In this document: piece by piece, positions 23,751 to 31,517 of the stretch
Layout: the number at the start of each line of letters is the position of its first letter
How positions within the stretch are numbered: position 1 is the first letter of the stretch
Assembly: GCF_000284095.1 (NCBI RefSeq)
Contig: NC_017068.1
Location: 1,488,001-1,552,000, forward strand
DNA from: Selenomonas ruminantium subsp. lactilytica TAM6421
GTDB lineage: Bacteria; Bacillota; Negativicutes; Selenomonadales; Selenomonadaceae
Length of the DNA: 64,000 nucleotides
Direction: 5' to 3'
Notes under the pieces: model-generated
Databases searched by the model: none
Told to the model about the DNA's origin: nothing
What the model saw: only the letters and a program-made list of their open reading frames with translations
Position numbers and translations under genes: made by a program

Positions 23751-23936
23751 CCAGTAAAGGGATGGCTATGATAACATAGTCATAAGTATGAGTAACAATA
23801 TGACGCATAAAAGTCAAAAAGTCAAATAACGAAGCCTATGACATTGCCTATGTAGTTATGGAAAAAAATCCCTGGTAGCGGTATAATTGTCATTAATGAA
23901 GAATGGAAGCGCTAAGGAGGGTGACTGTGGTTGATT

Positions 23937-24066
23937 TGCATGTGCATACAAATGCCTCTGAGTGAGATAGATGAAGAAGCACGCATGGATTTACTGGATC
24001 GTGCCAATGGTGATTGGAAGGCTCGCTTAGGGAAAATGCTGGTTTCCATACTATCCTTGCGGAGCT
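23937..24066 (+). pseudogene. PHP-domain gene start joined to unrelated coding remnant
   Basis: A strong ribosome-binding site (AAGGAGGG) precedes GTG 23937, which opens VVDLHVHTNASE, the first beta-strand and metal-binding HxH of PHP-domain phosphoesterases, and then stops. In the next frame EIDEEARMDLLDRANGDWKARLGKMLVSILSL runs to a stop at about 24066. The start of one gene has been fused to part of another. The rest of the gap 23751-24166 shows no gene. Confidence 0.5.
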
Positions 24067-24166
24067 AAGCAGACGGCAAAACCTGAGGCGCCCCCAAAAA
24101 TAAGATTGTAATGATAAAGAAGAAATCGTAAAACGGTTGTTGGCTCAATGGATATAATCACGGGAG

Positions 24167-24955
24167 GTGAAAAAAATAAAAACGGTAATTTACTATTACT
24201 CGGCAACGGGAAACTCATTGTATGTGACGCAGGAATTGCAGAAAGCAGTCAAAGATGTAGAGATAAGGTCGATTGTAGAAGCTATGCAGGAAGATAAACC
24301 ACAGGTCAATGCAGAGTGTGTGGGCTTTGTATTTCCTATGCATTACTTCGGTCTGCCACTGCAGGTTGAGGAATTCCTGCAAAAGCTCACGATACTGGAA
24401 TCTCCATATACTTTTGCCATAGCTACTTGCGGCGTTCCATATTGGGGCAGGCCGTTTGTAGATGCAGAAAAGATATTGAAGGAAAAGAATCGGCAGATAC
24501 ATGCTACATGGTATGTGCGGTTGGTGTCTAATTACATTCCCTGGCGGGATATCGCTGCAGACTGGCAGATAAATATCAGGGCATGGCTGGCAGAGCGGAA
24601 ACTGAAAAAAATAGCTGGTGCCATTGAGAAACGAGAACATCACGAGACATGGCAGCTGCTCAGGAAGTTCTGTGCAGGCTATCACGATAAATGGAAAGGG
24701 AAACAGCAGGAAATAGATACAAACTTCCAGTGTGATAAGGCAAAGTGTACGTCCTGCGGGCTATGTGAGAGGATTTGTCCAAAGAAAAATATCCTGCGCC
24801 CTAATGGTCAGCCTGTTTGGCAGCATGATTGCGTTGAGTGTCTGGGATGTCTGCATATCTGTCCTGTTAAGGCCATAGACTATGGTGAGCAGACCAAGGG
24901 CAGGAAAAGGTATCGGCATAAGGAAATCAAAGCGGCAGAGCTAATCAGGAGGTAG
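24167..24955 (+). CDS. EFR1-type flavodoxin/ferredoxin fusion protein
   Basis: 262 residues. The N-terminal flavodoxin-like domain has the phosphate loop YYSATGNSLYVTQEL and FVFPMHYFGLPLQVEEFL; the C-terminus carries two 4Fe-4S clusters, CTSCGLCERICP and CVECLGCLHICP. The protein should move electrons between an FMN domain and ferredoxin clusters in the cytoplasm of an anaerobe. The gene sits just before CobO, and a low-potential reductant is needed to bring cobalamin to Co(I) for adenosylation, so coupling is plausible. Start choice is awkward: GTG 24167 directly abuts its GGGAGG ribosome-binding site. Confidence 0.82.
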   Translation: MKKIKTVIYYYSATGNSLYVTQELQKAVKDVEIRSIVEAMQEDKPQVNAECVGFVFPMHYFGLPLQVEEFLQKLTILESPYTFAIATCGVPYWGRPFVDAEKILKEKNRQIHATWYVRLVSNYIPWRDIAADWQINIRAWLAERKLKKIAGAIEKREHHETWQLLRKFCAGYHDKWKGKQQEIDTNFQCDKAKCTSCGLCERICPKKNILRPNGQPVWQHDCVECLGCLHICPVKAIDYGEQTKGRKRYRHKEIKAAELIRR

Positions 24956-24960
24956 GCGTG

Positions 24961-25533
24961 ATGCTTCAAGTCTATACAGGAAATGGCAAGGGAAAGACCA
25001 CAGCAGCTATAGGGCTAGCCATCCGGGCATTAGGGGCAGGCAGGAAAGTCTACATCATGCAGTTCATGAAGAGTCTGGCCTATAGCGAGCAGGAGATACT
25101 TCAGGGATTTGCGCCTGAGCTTACCTTAAGAACCAGTGGCAAGCCCTTTTTCATTGCGGAAGAAGGAACCTTAAGCAACGAATTGCGGGATAAGCTGGGA
25201 GATAATGTAGTGGTATTTCCGAAGGGAAAGCCTCCGCAGGATTATGTTGAACTTATAAAAGCCGGTTTTGATGAAGTGAAAAGAGCAGTATCTTCGGGAA
25301 ATTACGGGCTGGTAATTCTGGATGAGCTCAATATGGCACTGCACTTTGGGCTGATAGGCAGGAGCGCTGTTGAGGAACTGTTGGAAAAGGTGCCGAAGCA
25401 TACGGAACTGGTGCTCACCGGAAGATGTGCTCCTGACTGGCTGATTGAGCGGGCTGACCTGGTTACGGAAATGAAGGCAGTTAAGCACTACTATACGAAA
25501 GGCGTCGAGGCACGTAAGGGAATTGAATGTTGA
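24961..25533 (+). CDS. cobO: Corrinoid adenosyltransferase (CobO/BtuR-like)
   Basis: 190 residues from ATG 24961 (AGGAGG 8 bases upstream). The P-loop GNGKGKTTAAIGLAIRALGAG, QFMKSLAYSEQE, ILDELNMALHFGLI and ELVLTGRCAPDWLIERADLVTEMKAVKHYYTKGVEARKGIE are the BtuR/CobO motifs. The enzyme transfers adenosyl from ATP to Co(I) corrinoids. The family usually writes GR..P..l...ADLVTEm...KHYY..GV.AR.GIE, all seen. A stretch of about 20 residues (TSGKPFFIAEEGTLSNELRD) replaces the shorter loop of the E. coli enzyme. No other cobalamin gene is nearby. Confidence 0.88.
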   Translation: MLQVYTGNGKGKTTAAIGLAIRALGAGRKVYIMQFMKSLAYSEQEILQGFAPELTLRTSGKPFFIAEEGTLSNELRDKLGDNVVVFPKGKPPQDYVELIKAGFDEVKRAVSSGNYGLVILDELNMALHFGLIGRSAVEELLEKVPKHTELVLTGRCAPDWLIERADLVTEMKAVKHYYTKGVEARKGIEC

Positions 25534-25649
25534 TAAATCGTAACAGCGTGCAGGTTATTTTAGTGTGGAGGGCATCATGAGCAGAATAAAAGAACTTAGA
25601 AAGATAGTTGGCGACAAACTGTGCGAAAGCAAATTGCTGGGGGGATGGC

Positions 25650-26234
25650 ATGGACTACTCTGTGGAATACAGGAAAAATAAGATGCCAATGGAGCTCTTT
25701 CGCCAGAGATATCAGGATAAGGAAAAATACATGGCATATTGCCGTGAGTGTCCCAGATATGATGCCGTCTGGAGCTGTCCGCCATTGGTTGTGGATGCGG
25801 AAGAATATCTATCCCGGTTCGAATGGATGAATGTGGTGGGGGCTAAGATCAATCTGGAACGTCATGTGATAGAAGAGGCTGATACCGCAGATAAAATAAA
25901 AGATGTAGGATGGGGGATTGTATCTGAAGTGAAGCTGCGCATGGAAGACAAACTGCGCAAACTTGAGAAGGAACTTCCTGGAAGCATATCCCTTTCCTCT
26001 GGTGGATGCAATTTATGCAGGGAGTGCAGTCGGAAAGAAGGGCAGCCATGCAGGATGCCGGATAAGATGAGGTATTCGCTGGATGCTTTTGGTTTCGACC
26101 TTAGTGCCATTACCCAAGACATGCTGGGAATTGAAATCAAATGGTGCAGAGACAGACTGCCGGATTATTTTACCTTGGTTCATGGGATAATGACGGTAAA
26201 TGAGATGCCTGAGGAAATATGGCTATCCATGTAA
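25650..26234 (+). CDS. DUF2284 predicted metal-binding protein
   Basis: 194 residues from ATG 25650 (GGGGGG upstream). Conserved cysteine sets: YCRECPRYDAVWSCPPLV in the N-terminal half, and CNLCRECSRKEGQPCRMPDKMRYSLDAFGFDL in the second half, typical of DUF2284 with an Fe-S or zinc site. Function unknown; the family is common in anaerobes. A short frame with its own start (25577-25681, MSRIKELRKIVGDK) overlaps the beginning and is probably the preserved start of another lost gene. Confidence 0.78.
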   Translation: MDYSVEYRKNKMPMELFRQRYQDKEKYMAYCRECPRYDAVWSCPPLVVDAEEYLSRFEWMNVVGAKINLERHVIEEADTADKIKDVGWGIVSEVKLRMEDKLRKLEKELPGSISLSSGGCNLCRECSRKEGQPCRMPDKMRYSLDAFGFDLSAITQDMLGIEIKWCRDRLPDYFTLVHGIMTVNEMPEEIWLSM

Positions 26235-26305
26235 GCGGAGGCAGAAGTGGCTGGAAGGAGGAGGATGTGCTCTGCCTACGTACGTCTATGATTAGGAGAA
26301 ATATT

Positions 26306-26405
26306 TTGACAACTCTCTTTTCCTATGATAGACTATTTTGTAGGAGAGCGTGATATACGTGAAGAAAAGTCCCCAAGGTTTTGTGTATTGACCTTGGGGA
26401 TTTTT
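26306..26405 (+). ncRNA. Candidate small RNA: promoter plus terminator without a gene
   Basis: TTGACA (26306-26311) and TAGACT (26329-26334) are 17 bases apart. About 36 bases after the -10 box begins a 10-bp perfect stem (TCCCCAAGGT with its complement at 26391-26400) followed by TTTTTGTT. A transcript of about 65 bases would result. It contains GTAGGAGAGCGTGATATACGTG, which has a ribosome-binding-like GGAG and a GTG, but only a few codons before the hairpin. It could be a small RNA or a leader terminator for a gene now lost. Confidence 0.45.
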
Positions 26406-26438
26406 GTTGTCGTTGTTAAAAATAATTTTCAATTATCT

Positions 26439-26457
26439 ATTGATTTTCATTCTCAAT
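26439..26457. promoter_or_regulatory. Possible Fur-like iron box
   Basis: ATTGATTTTCATTCTCAAT resembles the reverse complement of an iron box (TTGAGAATGAAAATCAA). It lies upstream of the -10-like TATATTATA at 26463. The gene it controlled is not present; the next coding sequence is a CooS remnant with a very different base composition. Confidence 0.35.
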
Positions 26458-26514
26458 AGTGCTATATTATATTCAGGCTTTCGTTAAAGCTCTCCTAAAA
26501 TATAATACACAGTC

Positions 26515-26551
26515 AAAAAGGCTACCGTACTGCTCATGCGGTGGCCTTTTT
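26515..26551. terminator. Bidirectional terminator hairpin
   Basis: AAAAAGGCTACCG pairs with CGGTGGCCTTTTT (one G-U pair) across an 11-base loop, with A and T runs on either side. Confidence 0.75.
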
Positions 26552-26637
26552 GGCGTGTGTTGTATCAGGTGTATACGATGAAGAGGGGGCTGAAGAAGAT
26601 AATGGTGGCATTTAAATCCAGCGTTAAATATTAATCC

Positions 26638-27416
26638 TTAGCACAAATAAAACTGGAAGACGCCGGATCCGGCGGTGCGGGAGCGGATCTGATCGTGGCC
26701 CGCAATCTCCTGCGCAGCGCCGCTGCCGGCGTGGCCCAGCATGGGGCCCATGCCCGGGAAATCCTGATTTCCATGAAGGCTGTGGCGGAAGGAAGACTGC
26801 CGTTGCCCATCTTGGGGGAAAAGAAATTAAGAGCGGTTTGCCAGGCCTTTGGCATCGGGACTCGGGGACAGAGCTCGGCAAGGCTTCTGGGCAAGCTGGC
26901 GGACGTTTTACTGGCGGACTTATCAAGAGCCCTGCCGGAGGATTACAAGACCATTCGGGCCCTGGCGCCTAAGGAGCGGCAGGAGGTCTGGGACAAGCTG
27001 GACATCGTGCCCATCAGCGCCTATCAGGAGGTCTTTGATGCCTACCATCGTACGGGGGTGGGGACGGACGGAGATTACCGCAGCATCCTGAAGGCCTTCC
27101 TGCGCTGTGGTCTGGCCTTCTGCTTCACAGGGGTGGTGGCCTCCAATATCGGCACGGATGTGCTCTTTTATGCCTATGACTATCGCCATAGTAATATCAA
27201 GGATACGGAAAAGCTGGCCCGCAAGATCGTTACCCGGGCCATCGAGAGTTTTGCAGCCCGCCGGTGCAGGGTTCGGCGGCGGTGGAAAAGTTCCTGAAGG
27301 AGGATACCAGAGAGCTTCTGGGTGCCGTGATGACGGTCAATACCAATGCCCGGGAATTGGGGGAGAAAATCGTGGCGGATATGAAACTTGCCCGACAGAA
27401 ACTGGGCTGGAGGTGA
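26638..27416 (+). pseudogene. cooS: Anaerobic CO dehydrogenase catalytic subunit (CooS) remnant
   Basis: The frame reads GSGGAGADLIVARNLLRSAAAGVAQHGAHAREIL, LGEKKLRAVCQAFGI, LAPKERQEVWDKLDIVPISAYQEVFDAYHRTGVGTDGDYRSILKAFLRCGLAFCFTGVVASNIGTDVLF, a good match to the N-terminal half of Ni-Fe CooS. The preceding cluster B/D cysteines (CxxC...C) are missing; there is no start. After NIGTDVLF the sequence switches to unrelated coding sequence (YRHSNIKDTEKLARKIVTRAIESFAARR, then in another frame VEKFLKEDTRELLGAVMTVNTNARELGEKIVADMKLARQKLGW), with no C-cluster or Ni ligands. The region is distinctly GC-rich compared with the flanks. It is inactive. Confidence 0.75.
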
Positions 27417-27420
27417 ATCT

Positions 27421-27867
27421 ATGCGTAGACTTTGCTTGTTGTTCTTGCTGCTGGCGGCGGTGTTGACGGCTGGCTGCAGCAATCCTTTGGCGGACCGCAG
27501 CGCCCAGGGCAGTCAGGGGCGGACGGTGCGCATTGCGTACCTGCCCATCACCCATGCCCTGCCGCTGTTTGCTGAAAAGGAACTTTTAAGTGCGGACGAT
27601 AATGTGCAGATTGAACTGGTCAAATATGGCTCCTGGCCGGAGCTCATGGACGCCCTGAATACGGGGAAGGTGGATGGTGCCTCGGTGCTCATCGAACTGG
27701 CGGTCAAGGCTCGGGAGCAGGGGATTGGCAACAACCTCCGGGCGGACTGGCTTATGGCGGCCATCCTGACCATCGGGGTGCTGGGGCTTTTGCTGGATGG
27801 CGGCGTGCGGCTGCTGGAGGGGCGGATTTACCGCCTCTGGGGAATGAAGAAAGGAACTAGCTTATGA
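27421..27867 (+). pseudogene. ABC transporter: binding-protein N-terminus fused to permease C-terminus
   Basis: From ATG 27421 (GGAGGTGAATCT upstream), residues 1-100 are the N-terminus of an NMT1/SsuA-like lipoprotein: signal peptide with lipobox LTAGC, then RTVRIAYLPITHALPLFAEKELL, ELVKYGSWPELMDALNTGKVDGASVLIELAVKA. From about residue 103 the protein becomes LRADWLMAAILTIGVLGLLLDGGVRLLEGRIYRLW, the last transmembrane helix and tail of the cognate BPD-type permease. The roughly 1.3 kb that would encode the rest of both proteins is missing, and the fusion is in frame. No transport function can remain. Confidence 0.8.
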
Positions 27868-28075
27868 GTTATATAACCGTTCAGGATGTAAGCCGCCATT
27901 TCCGGCGCAATGACGGCGAAGAATTTACAGCCCTCGACCATGTATCAAGACCATCATTCCCGTAGACCTCCATGGCAAACGCGACCGTACCAGCCACGAC
28001 TTCCTGCAGATCCGGGACAAGGTCTTCGCGGCCTTTGCCCTGAAACAGCCGGATGCAACGGAATACTATATTTGA
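27864..28075 (+). pseudogene. ABC transporter ATP-binding protein with internal deletion
   Basis: ATG 27864 overlaps the preceding stop (ATGA). The first 27 residues, SYITVQDVSRHFRRNDGEEFTALDHVS, are the beginning of an SsuB/TauB-type ATPase. Then the frame shifts into IKTIIPVDLHGKRDRTSHDFLQIRDKVFAAF, the C-terminal end of the same kind of protein, ending at 28075. Walker A, the signature motif and Walker B are all gone. It completes the picture of a binding-protein/permease/ATPase operon reduced to gene ends. Confidence 0.8.
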
Positions 28076-28091
28076 TATGGTGAAGAAGAAA

Positions 28092-28135
28092 GGTGCTGTC
28101 GCATGTTTGACTACATGCAGCAGCACCACTTTTTG
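28092..28135 (+). terminator. Rho-independent terminator
   Basis: GGTGCTG...GCATG pairs with CATGC...CAGCACC, followed by ACTTTTTG. It ends the decayed transporter operon. Confidence 0.75.
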
Positions 28136-28136
28136 C

Positions 28137-28190
28137 CTTCCCCTCTGGGGAAGGGGGGCCGTCGAAGACGGTGGATGAGGATCGCACCTC
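28137..28190. repeat. GC-rich intergenic repeat-like sequence
   Basis: The stretch with CCCCTCTGGGGAAGGGG followed by GGCCGTCGAAGACGG and TGGATGAGG has internal hairpins. Sequence of this type recurs between genes in Negativicutes and Clostridia genomes in my general knowledge. A related GC-rich stretch is seen at 31745-31860. Confidence 0.4.
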
Positions 28191-28191
28191 A

Positions 28192-28575
28192 TCAATTCCT
28201 TTTTTCTGTTTGTTGAAGTTTCTTCATAAAATCATGGGCGAAGTCGAGAACCAGGGCGCGGGTTTCAGGAGGGAAGGAAAGGAAGGTAAGCAGTAGGAGC
28301 TGTTCCCGGTCGGAGAGGGAAAGTTCTTCAGAGAGCTGCCGGACGAGGTCGGGGGTGCGGTTGATGAACATATCCCCAGTTCCGTGGCGCAGGTATTCTT
28401 CGCTTATATTAAATTCATTGACCAGCTGAGAGATAACACGCTCCGTGATGGGGCGTGTTTCTTTTTCGTATTGGCCAATGGTGGTCTGGCTTAGATTTAT
28501 GCGGGCACCGAAATCCGTTTGATTGAGGTTCAAAGCCTTGCGGATATCTTTTAAGCGTTTGCCTATGCTCATCAT
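28192..28575 (-). CDS. XRE-family transcriptional regulator
   Basis: 127 residues. An HTH_3 domain occupies residues 5-60 (IGKRLKDIRKALNLNQTDFGARINLSQTTIGQYEKETRPITERVISQLVNEFNISEEYLRHGTG). The C-terminal 50 residues are helical (RQLSEELSLSDREQLLLLTFLSFPPETRALVLDFAHDFMKKLQQ), an oligomerisation-type tail. The start may be ATG 28575 or 28572. It diverges from a second XRE gene, and each has its own promoter in the 240-base intergenic region. It probably represses its own promoter, in the way of phage-like or plasmid-like regulators. Confidence 0.82.
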   Translation of the reverse strand: MMSIGKRLKDIRKALNLNQTDFGARINLSQTTIGQYEKETRPITERVISQLVNEFNISEEYLRHGTGDMFINRTPDLVRQLSEELSLSDREQLLLLTFLSFPPETRALVLDFAHDFMKKLQQTEKRN

Positions 28576-28593
28576 ATCCCTCCTCGTGACTAC

Positions 28594-28622
28594 AGTATAG
28601 GTTATATGTTAGTGAAATGCAA
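28594..28622 (-). promoter_or_regulatory. Promoter of the minus-strand XRE gene
   Basis: On the minus strand TTGCAT (28617-28622) and TATACT (28594-28599) are spaced by 17 bases, about 20 bases before the start. Confidence 0.55.
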
Positions 28623-28639
28623 TAAAATGGGATAATGTC

Positions 28640-28668
28640 TTGTAATTGTAAGTGAAAGACACTATAAT
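28640..28668 (+). promoter_or_regulatory. Plus-strand promoter between the XRE genes
   Basis: TTGTAA and TATAAT are spaced by 17 bases. AGTGAAA occurs next to both divergent promoters (near 28611 and 28651) and could be an operator half site. Confidence 0.5.
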
Positions 28669-28825
28669 TATAGTTATAATGTACTAGAAATACAGAAAAT
28701 CACTAATTGAAGCGTCATACGAAGGTAGAAAGCATATACTTGACGTAATACGGCGGCTATATGCGAAACAAAAGGCTGTGGAAATGCGATAATTATTATA
28801 GGCAGAATGTAAAGAGGTGGACACT

Positions 28826-29104
28826 GTGGGAATTCGCCGGGATATTTTTTATCGACAGATTGGCGCCAAAATCGCATATTATCGCACTTTGTACGGCATG
28901 GAGCAGAACCAGCTGGCGGAGAAGGTGCATATAAGCCAGAGCACCCTGAGCCGCATTGAGCGTGGCAAGTATGGGGAGAATATATCTATATCGTTGCTGT
29001 TGGATATTGCAGAGGGGTTGGAAATCGACCCTTCTTTGTTGACTATATTTTCCAGTTTGGAAAAGAGCATGTGGACTTATCAGGCGTATGCTGATAGCTG
29101 GTAA
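28826..29104 (+). CDS. XRE-family regulator, short
   Basis: 92 residues from GTG 28826, chosen over GTG 28817 because AAAGAGG lies at the right distance. HTH_3 domain from residue 9 (IGAKIAYYRTLYGMEQNQLAEKVHISQSTLSRIERGKYGENISISLLLDIAEGLEIDPSLL). It lies 46 bases upstream of the flagellin gene on the same strand, so it may be transcribed with it or regulate it. Confidence 0.78.
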   Translation: MGIRRDIFYRQIGAKIAYYRTLYGMEQNQLAEKVHISQSTLSRIERGKYGENISISLLLDIAEGLEIDPSLLTIFSSLEKSMWTYQAYADSW

Positions 29105-29150
29105 GGAGTAAGAAACGGCCCAGGGAGGGGCGGACAAGGAGGTAGGGGCA

Positions 29151-31250
29151 ATGGCGATGACAGTAAAGAACAACCCAACGGCCACGTTGGTCTTGGGGGA
29201 GCTCAATAAAAATGTTTCAAAGCTGGGCAAGCAGTTGTCTAAGGTGGCAAATGGTCAGAAAATTGTGAGTGTAGGCGATGGGACTGCGGACTACAGCATT
29301 TCGGAGAGGATGCAAGCACAGATACGAAGCCTTAGGCAGGACATAGATAACACCAAAACTGGCCGTTCTATGTTGCAGGTGGCTGAGGGCGGCATACAAG
29401 GGATTGTGGATGAACTGCGGGAAATGAAGCAGCTGGCTATCAATGCGGCCAATGATAGCAATACGGATGCAGACAGAGCTACCATACAAAAAGAGTTTGA
29501 TGAAAAGCTGAAACAGATAGATGATATTGTGGCGACTACTAACTATAACGGAAAACTCCTGTTGAATGGCGAATATGGGCGTTGGCATACGGCTATGGTT
29601 ACTGATAATCCCAATGGTAGTAGTAATATCGTAAGTACGGGGGTAATTGAACCAAGTGGTACGCCGATTACTCTTGCCAGTGGAAATCACACCATAACCA
29701 CTGCAGGTGTATATGTATTAGGGACGGGGTTTACCGGTGACATCACTATTGCTGATGGCTTATCAGGTGTCAAAATAACGCAGTCTAATTCTGCTCAGCT
29801 TACAGATGTACATATTATCGGACCCACCTCAGGAAATGCAAATTTATGGATTGAAGGACTCAATATCAAGAATACTACTGACCAATCTTGCATAAGATTT
29901 TCTGGTAGTGACAATGTACTTTCTATAAAAGGTAACAACAACATAGACTATAGCTCTTATATGGCTAGCGGCTCTGTTTCTAATGAAAAGGCAACAATAA
30001 ATGTTGGAGGGGGGCTTACCATCGAGGGAACAGGCACCTTGGAAATGATAAGTACACATACATATAGTGCAATGATTGGTACAGATAATAACGAAATAAG
30101 CAATGCTGATTTAACCATCAATAGTGGTACGTATGTATTGACAGGTACTGATAGTCGTCAAAATGTTCTTAATAGTGCTCGTGCTGGAGCTGTCATTGGT
30201 TCAGGAATTTGCGGCAGTATAGGAGATATTACTATAAATGGTGGAACATTTGATATTTTTACTAGTGGTGATGCTGCTGCCATTGGTTCCTCTATGGGGG
30301 TCTCTTATATGATTAATAGCGGTCTTGCTGGAGGTGGCGATATAACGATTAGGAATGCTAATATAACTGCTGTGGCTGATGGAGGTGCCTGTATTGGAAG
30401 TGGTGTTGACAATACCATAGGTAATATTACGATTGAAGATTCAATAATCCACGCTGAGAATAAAGCATTGAATCATACGGTATTAGCGAATGGAATCCCT
30501 TGGTTGCAATACCTTATTGGTAGTGGTGCAGGCATCGGTAGTGGCTCGTATCGTTACTATTCTGATGGCGCCAATGCAGGAGATATAGTCATTAGAAATT
30601 CAGAAATATTTTCTTCTAGCAATAGAGGGGCTGGTGTAGGTAGCGGTTATAAGAGTTACGCAAAAAACATTACTATTGAGAATGTGACTGGTCAAATTAC
30701 TAGTATAAAAGGGGAAGATATTGGCAAAGGCTTGGAGGGTGGGGTTGGCACAATAAATATTAGCGGCTATCCAGAGCCTACACTTCACGAAACCAGCATT
30801 AGTGGCACACCTCTTAAGATTCATACTGGTACTAAGGCCAACCAGCGTATCAACTGCTATATCGAAAACCTTGGCACCAAAGCTCTTTTCAACGTCAAAA
30901 CCGATGAAGAACTGGAAAACCTTGCCAACGTCCGAACCCGTGCCTCAGCCCAACGGCTGCTGGGAAGTCTCACTGACCCCAGCGTTGAAGGCCCGCTGGA
31001 CAAGGCCATCAACTACGCCCTCAACGAAATGACCCAGGTGGGCTCCTACATCAACCGCCTGGAGCAGACAGAAAATACCCTCACCGTCAATCACGAAAAT
31101 ACCACCAGTTCCGAGAGCACCATCCGCGATGCGGACATGGCCAAGGAAATGACGGAATACACAAAGAGCAACGTCCTCGCCCAGGCCGCCCAGTCCATGC
31201 TGGCCCAGGCCAATCAGAATAGCAGCAGCGTGCTTTCACTGTTGCAGTAA
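29151..31250 (+). CDS. Flagellin with a large beta-helix-like insert
   Basis: 699 residues from ATG 29151 (AAGGAGG upstream). Residues 1-140 are the flagellin N-terminal D0/D1 coiled coil (NPTATLVLGELNKNVSKLGKQLSKVANGQKIVSVGDGTADYSISERM ... DDIVATTNYNGKLLLNG). The last 110 are the matching C-terminal D1/D0 (RLLGSLTDPSVEGPLDKAINYALNEMTQVGSYINRLEQTENTL ... NVLAQAAQSMLAQANQNSSSVLSLL). Between them, about 420 residues replace the usual variable domain with repeating strands and turns: GDITINGGTFDI, GDITIRNANITAVADGGACIGSG, GNITIEDSIIHAE, GDIVIRNSEIFSSSNRGAGVGSG, KNITIENVTGQI. This is a parallel beta-helix pattern with recurring IGSG turns. Such folds occur in adhesins and polysaccharide-binding proteins. 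The filament would carry it on its surface. No flagellar gene lies near. Confidence 0.85.
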   Translation: MAMTVKNNPTATLVLGELNKNVSKLGKQLSKVANGQKIVSVGDGTADYSISERMQAQIRSLRQDIDNTKTGRSMLQVAEGGIQGIVDELREMKQLAINAANDSNTDADRATIQKEFDEKLKQIDDIVATTNYNGKLLLNGEYGRWHTAMVTDNPNGSSNIVSTGVIEPSGTPITLASGNHTITTAGVYVLGTGFTGDITIADGLSGVKITQSNSAQLTDVHIIGPTSGNANLWIEGLNIKNTTDQSCIRFSGSDNVLSIKGNNNIDYSSYMASGSVSNEKATINVGGGLTIEGTGTLEMISTHTYSAMIGTDNNEISNADLTINSGTYVLTGTDSRQNVLNSARAGAVIGSGICGSIGDITINGGTFDIFTSGDAAAIGSSMGVSYMINSGLAGGGDITIRNANITAVADGGACIGSGVDNTIGNITIEDSIIHAENKALNHTVLANGIPWLQYLIGSGAGIGSGSYRYYSDGANAGDIVIRNSEIFSSSNRGAGVGSGYKSYAKNITIENVTGQITSIKGEDIGKGLEGGVGTINISGYPEPTLHETSISGTPLKIHTGTKANQRINCYIENLGTKALFNVKTDEELENLANVRTRASAQRLLGSLTDPSVEGPLDKAINYALNEMTQVGSYINRLEQTENTLTVNHENTTSSESTIRDADMAKEMTEYTKSNVLAQAAQSMLAQANQNSSSVLSLLQ

Positions 31251-31351
31251 AATTGAGAAAACACCTCCATCAGATTCCCGTTATGGGCTGATGGAGGCTG
31301 CTCTGGAGTTTGAATGTTTGAGGATTTAGTGTTATCATTAACGTATAGAAA

Positions 31352-31447
31352 ATGTTACCGCTTATCGTTGGTGCGGTATATAAATTATTCGATAAGAAAA
31401 TGCTTTCGCTTGCCGATGGTGCGAACAACAAGTTATTCGGTTTGAAA
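31352..31447 (+). repeat. Two imperfect 48-bp tandem repeats
   Basis: Units 31352-31399 and 31400-31447 both begin ATG(T/C)T(A/T)(C/T)CGCTT and end with an AAATTATTCGATAAGAAA-like or AAGTTATTCGGTTTGAAA-like tail; a third start follows. In one frame they would encode two 16-residue repeats. A terminator follows at 31494. I do not think a gene is present. Confidence 0.6.
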
Positions 31448-31493
31448 ATGAGCCAATGTTTTCGGGCTGGCCGACAGGCCCAGGTCCACCGTG

Positions 31494-31517
31494 GGCGGGG
31501 AAGTTCCCCGCCTTTTT
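31494..31517. terminator. Rho-independent terminator
   Basis: GGCGGGG and CCCCGCC with a 5-base loop, followed by five T residues. It ends the plus-strand flagellin side. It abuts the end of the minus-strand DUF1902 gene. Confidence 0.8.

Noticed and set aside
31352-31447. Short repeats considered as a CRISPR remnant
   Set aside because: The units are contiguous without spacers, and no cas gene is present; no CRISPR-like array was seen anywhere in the window.
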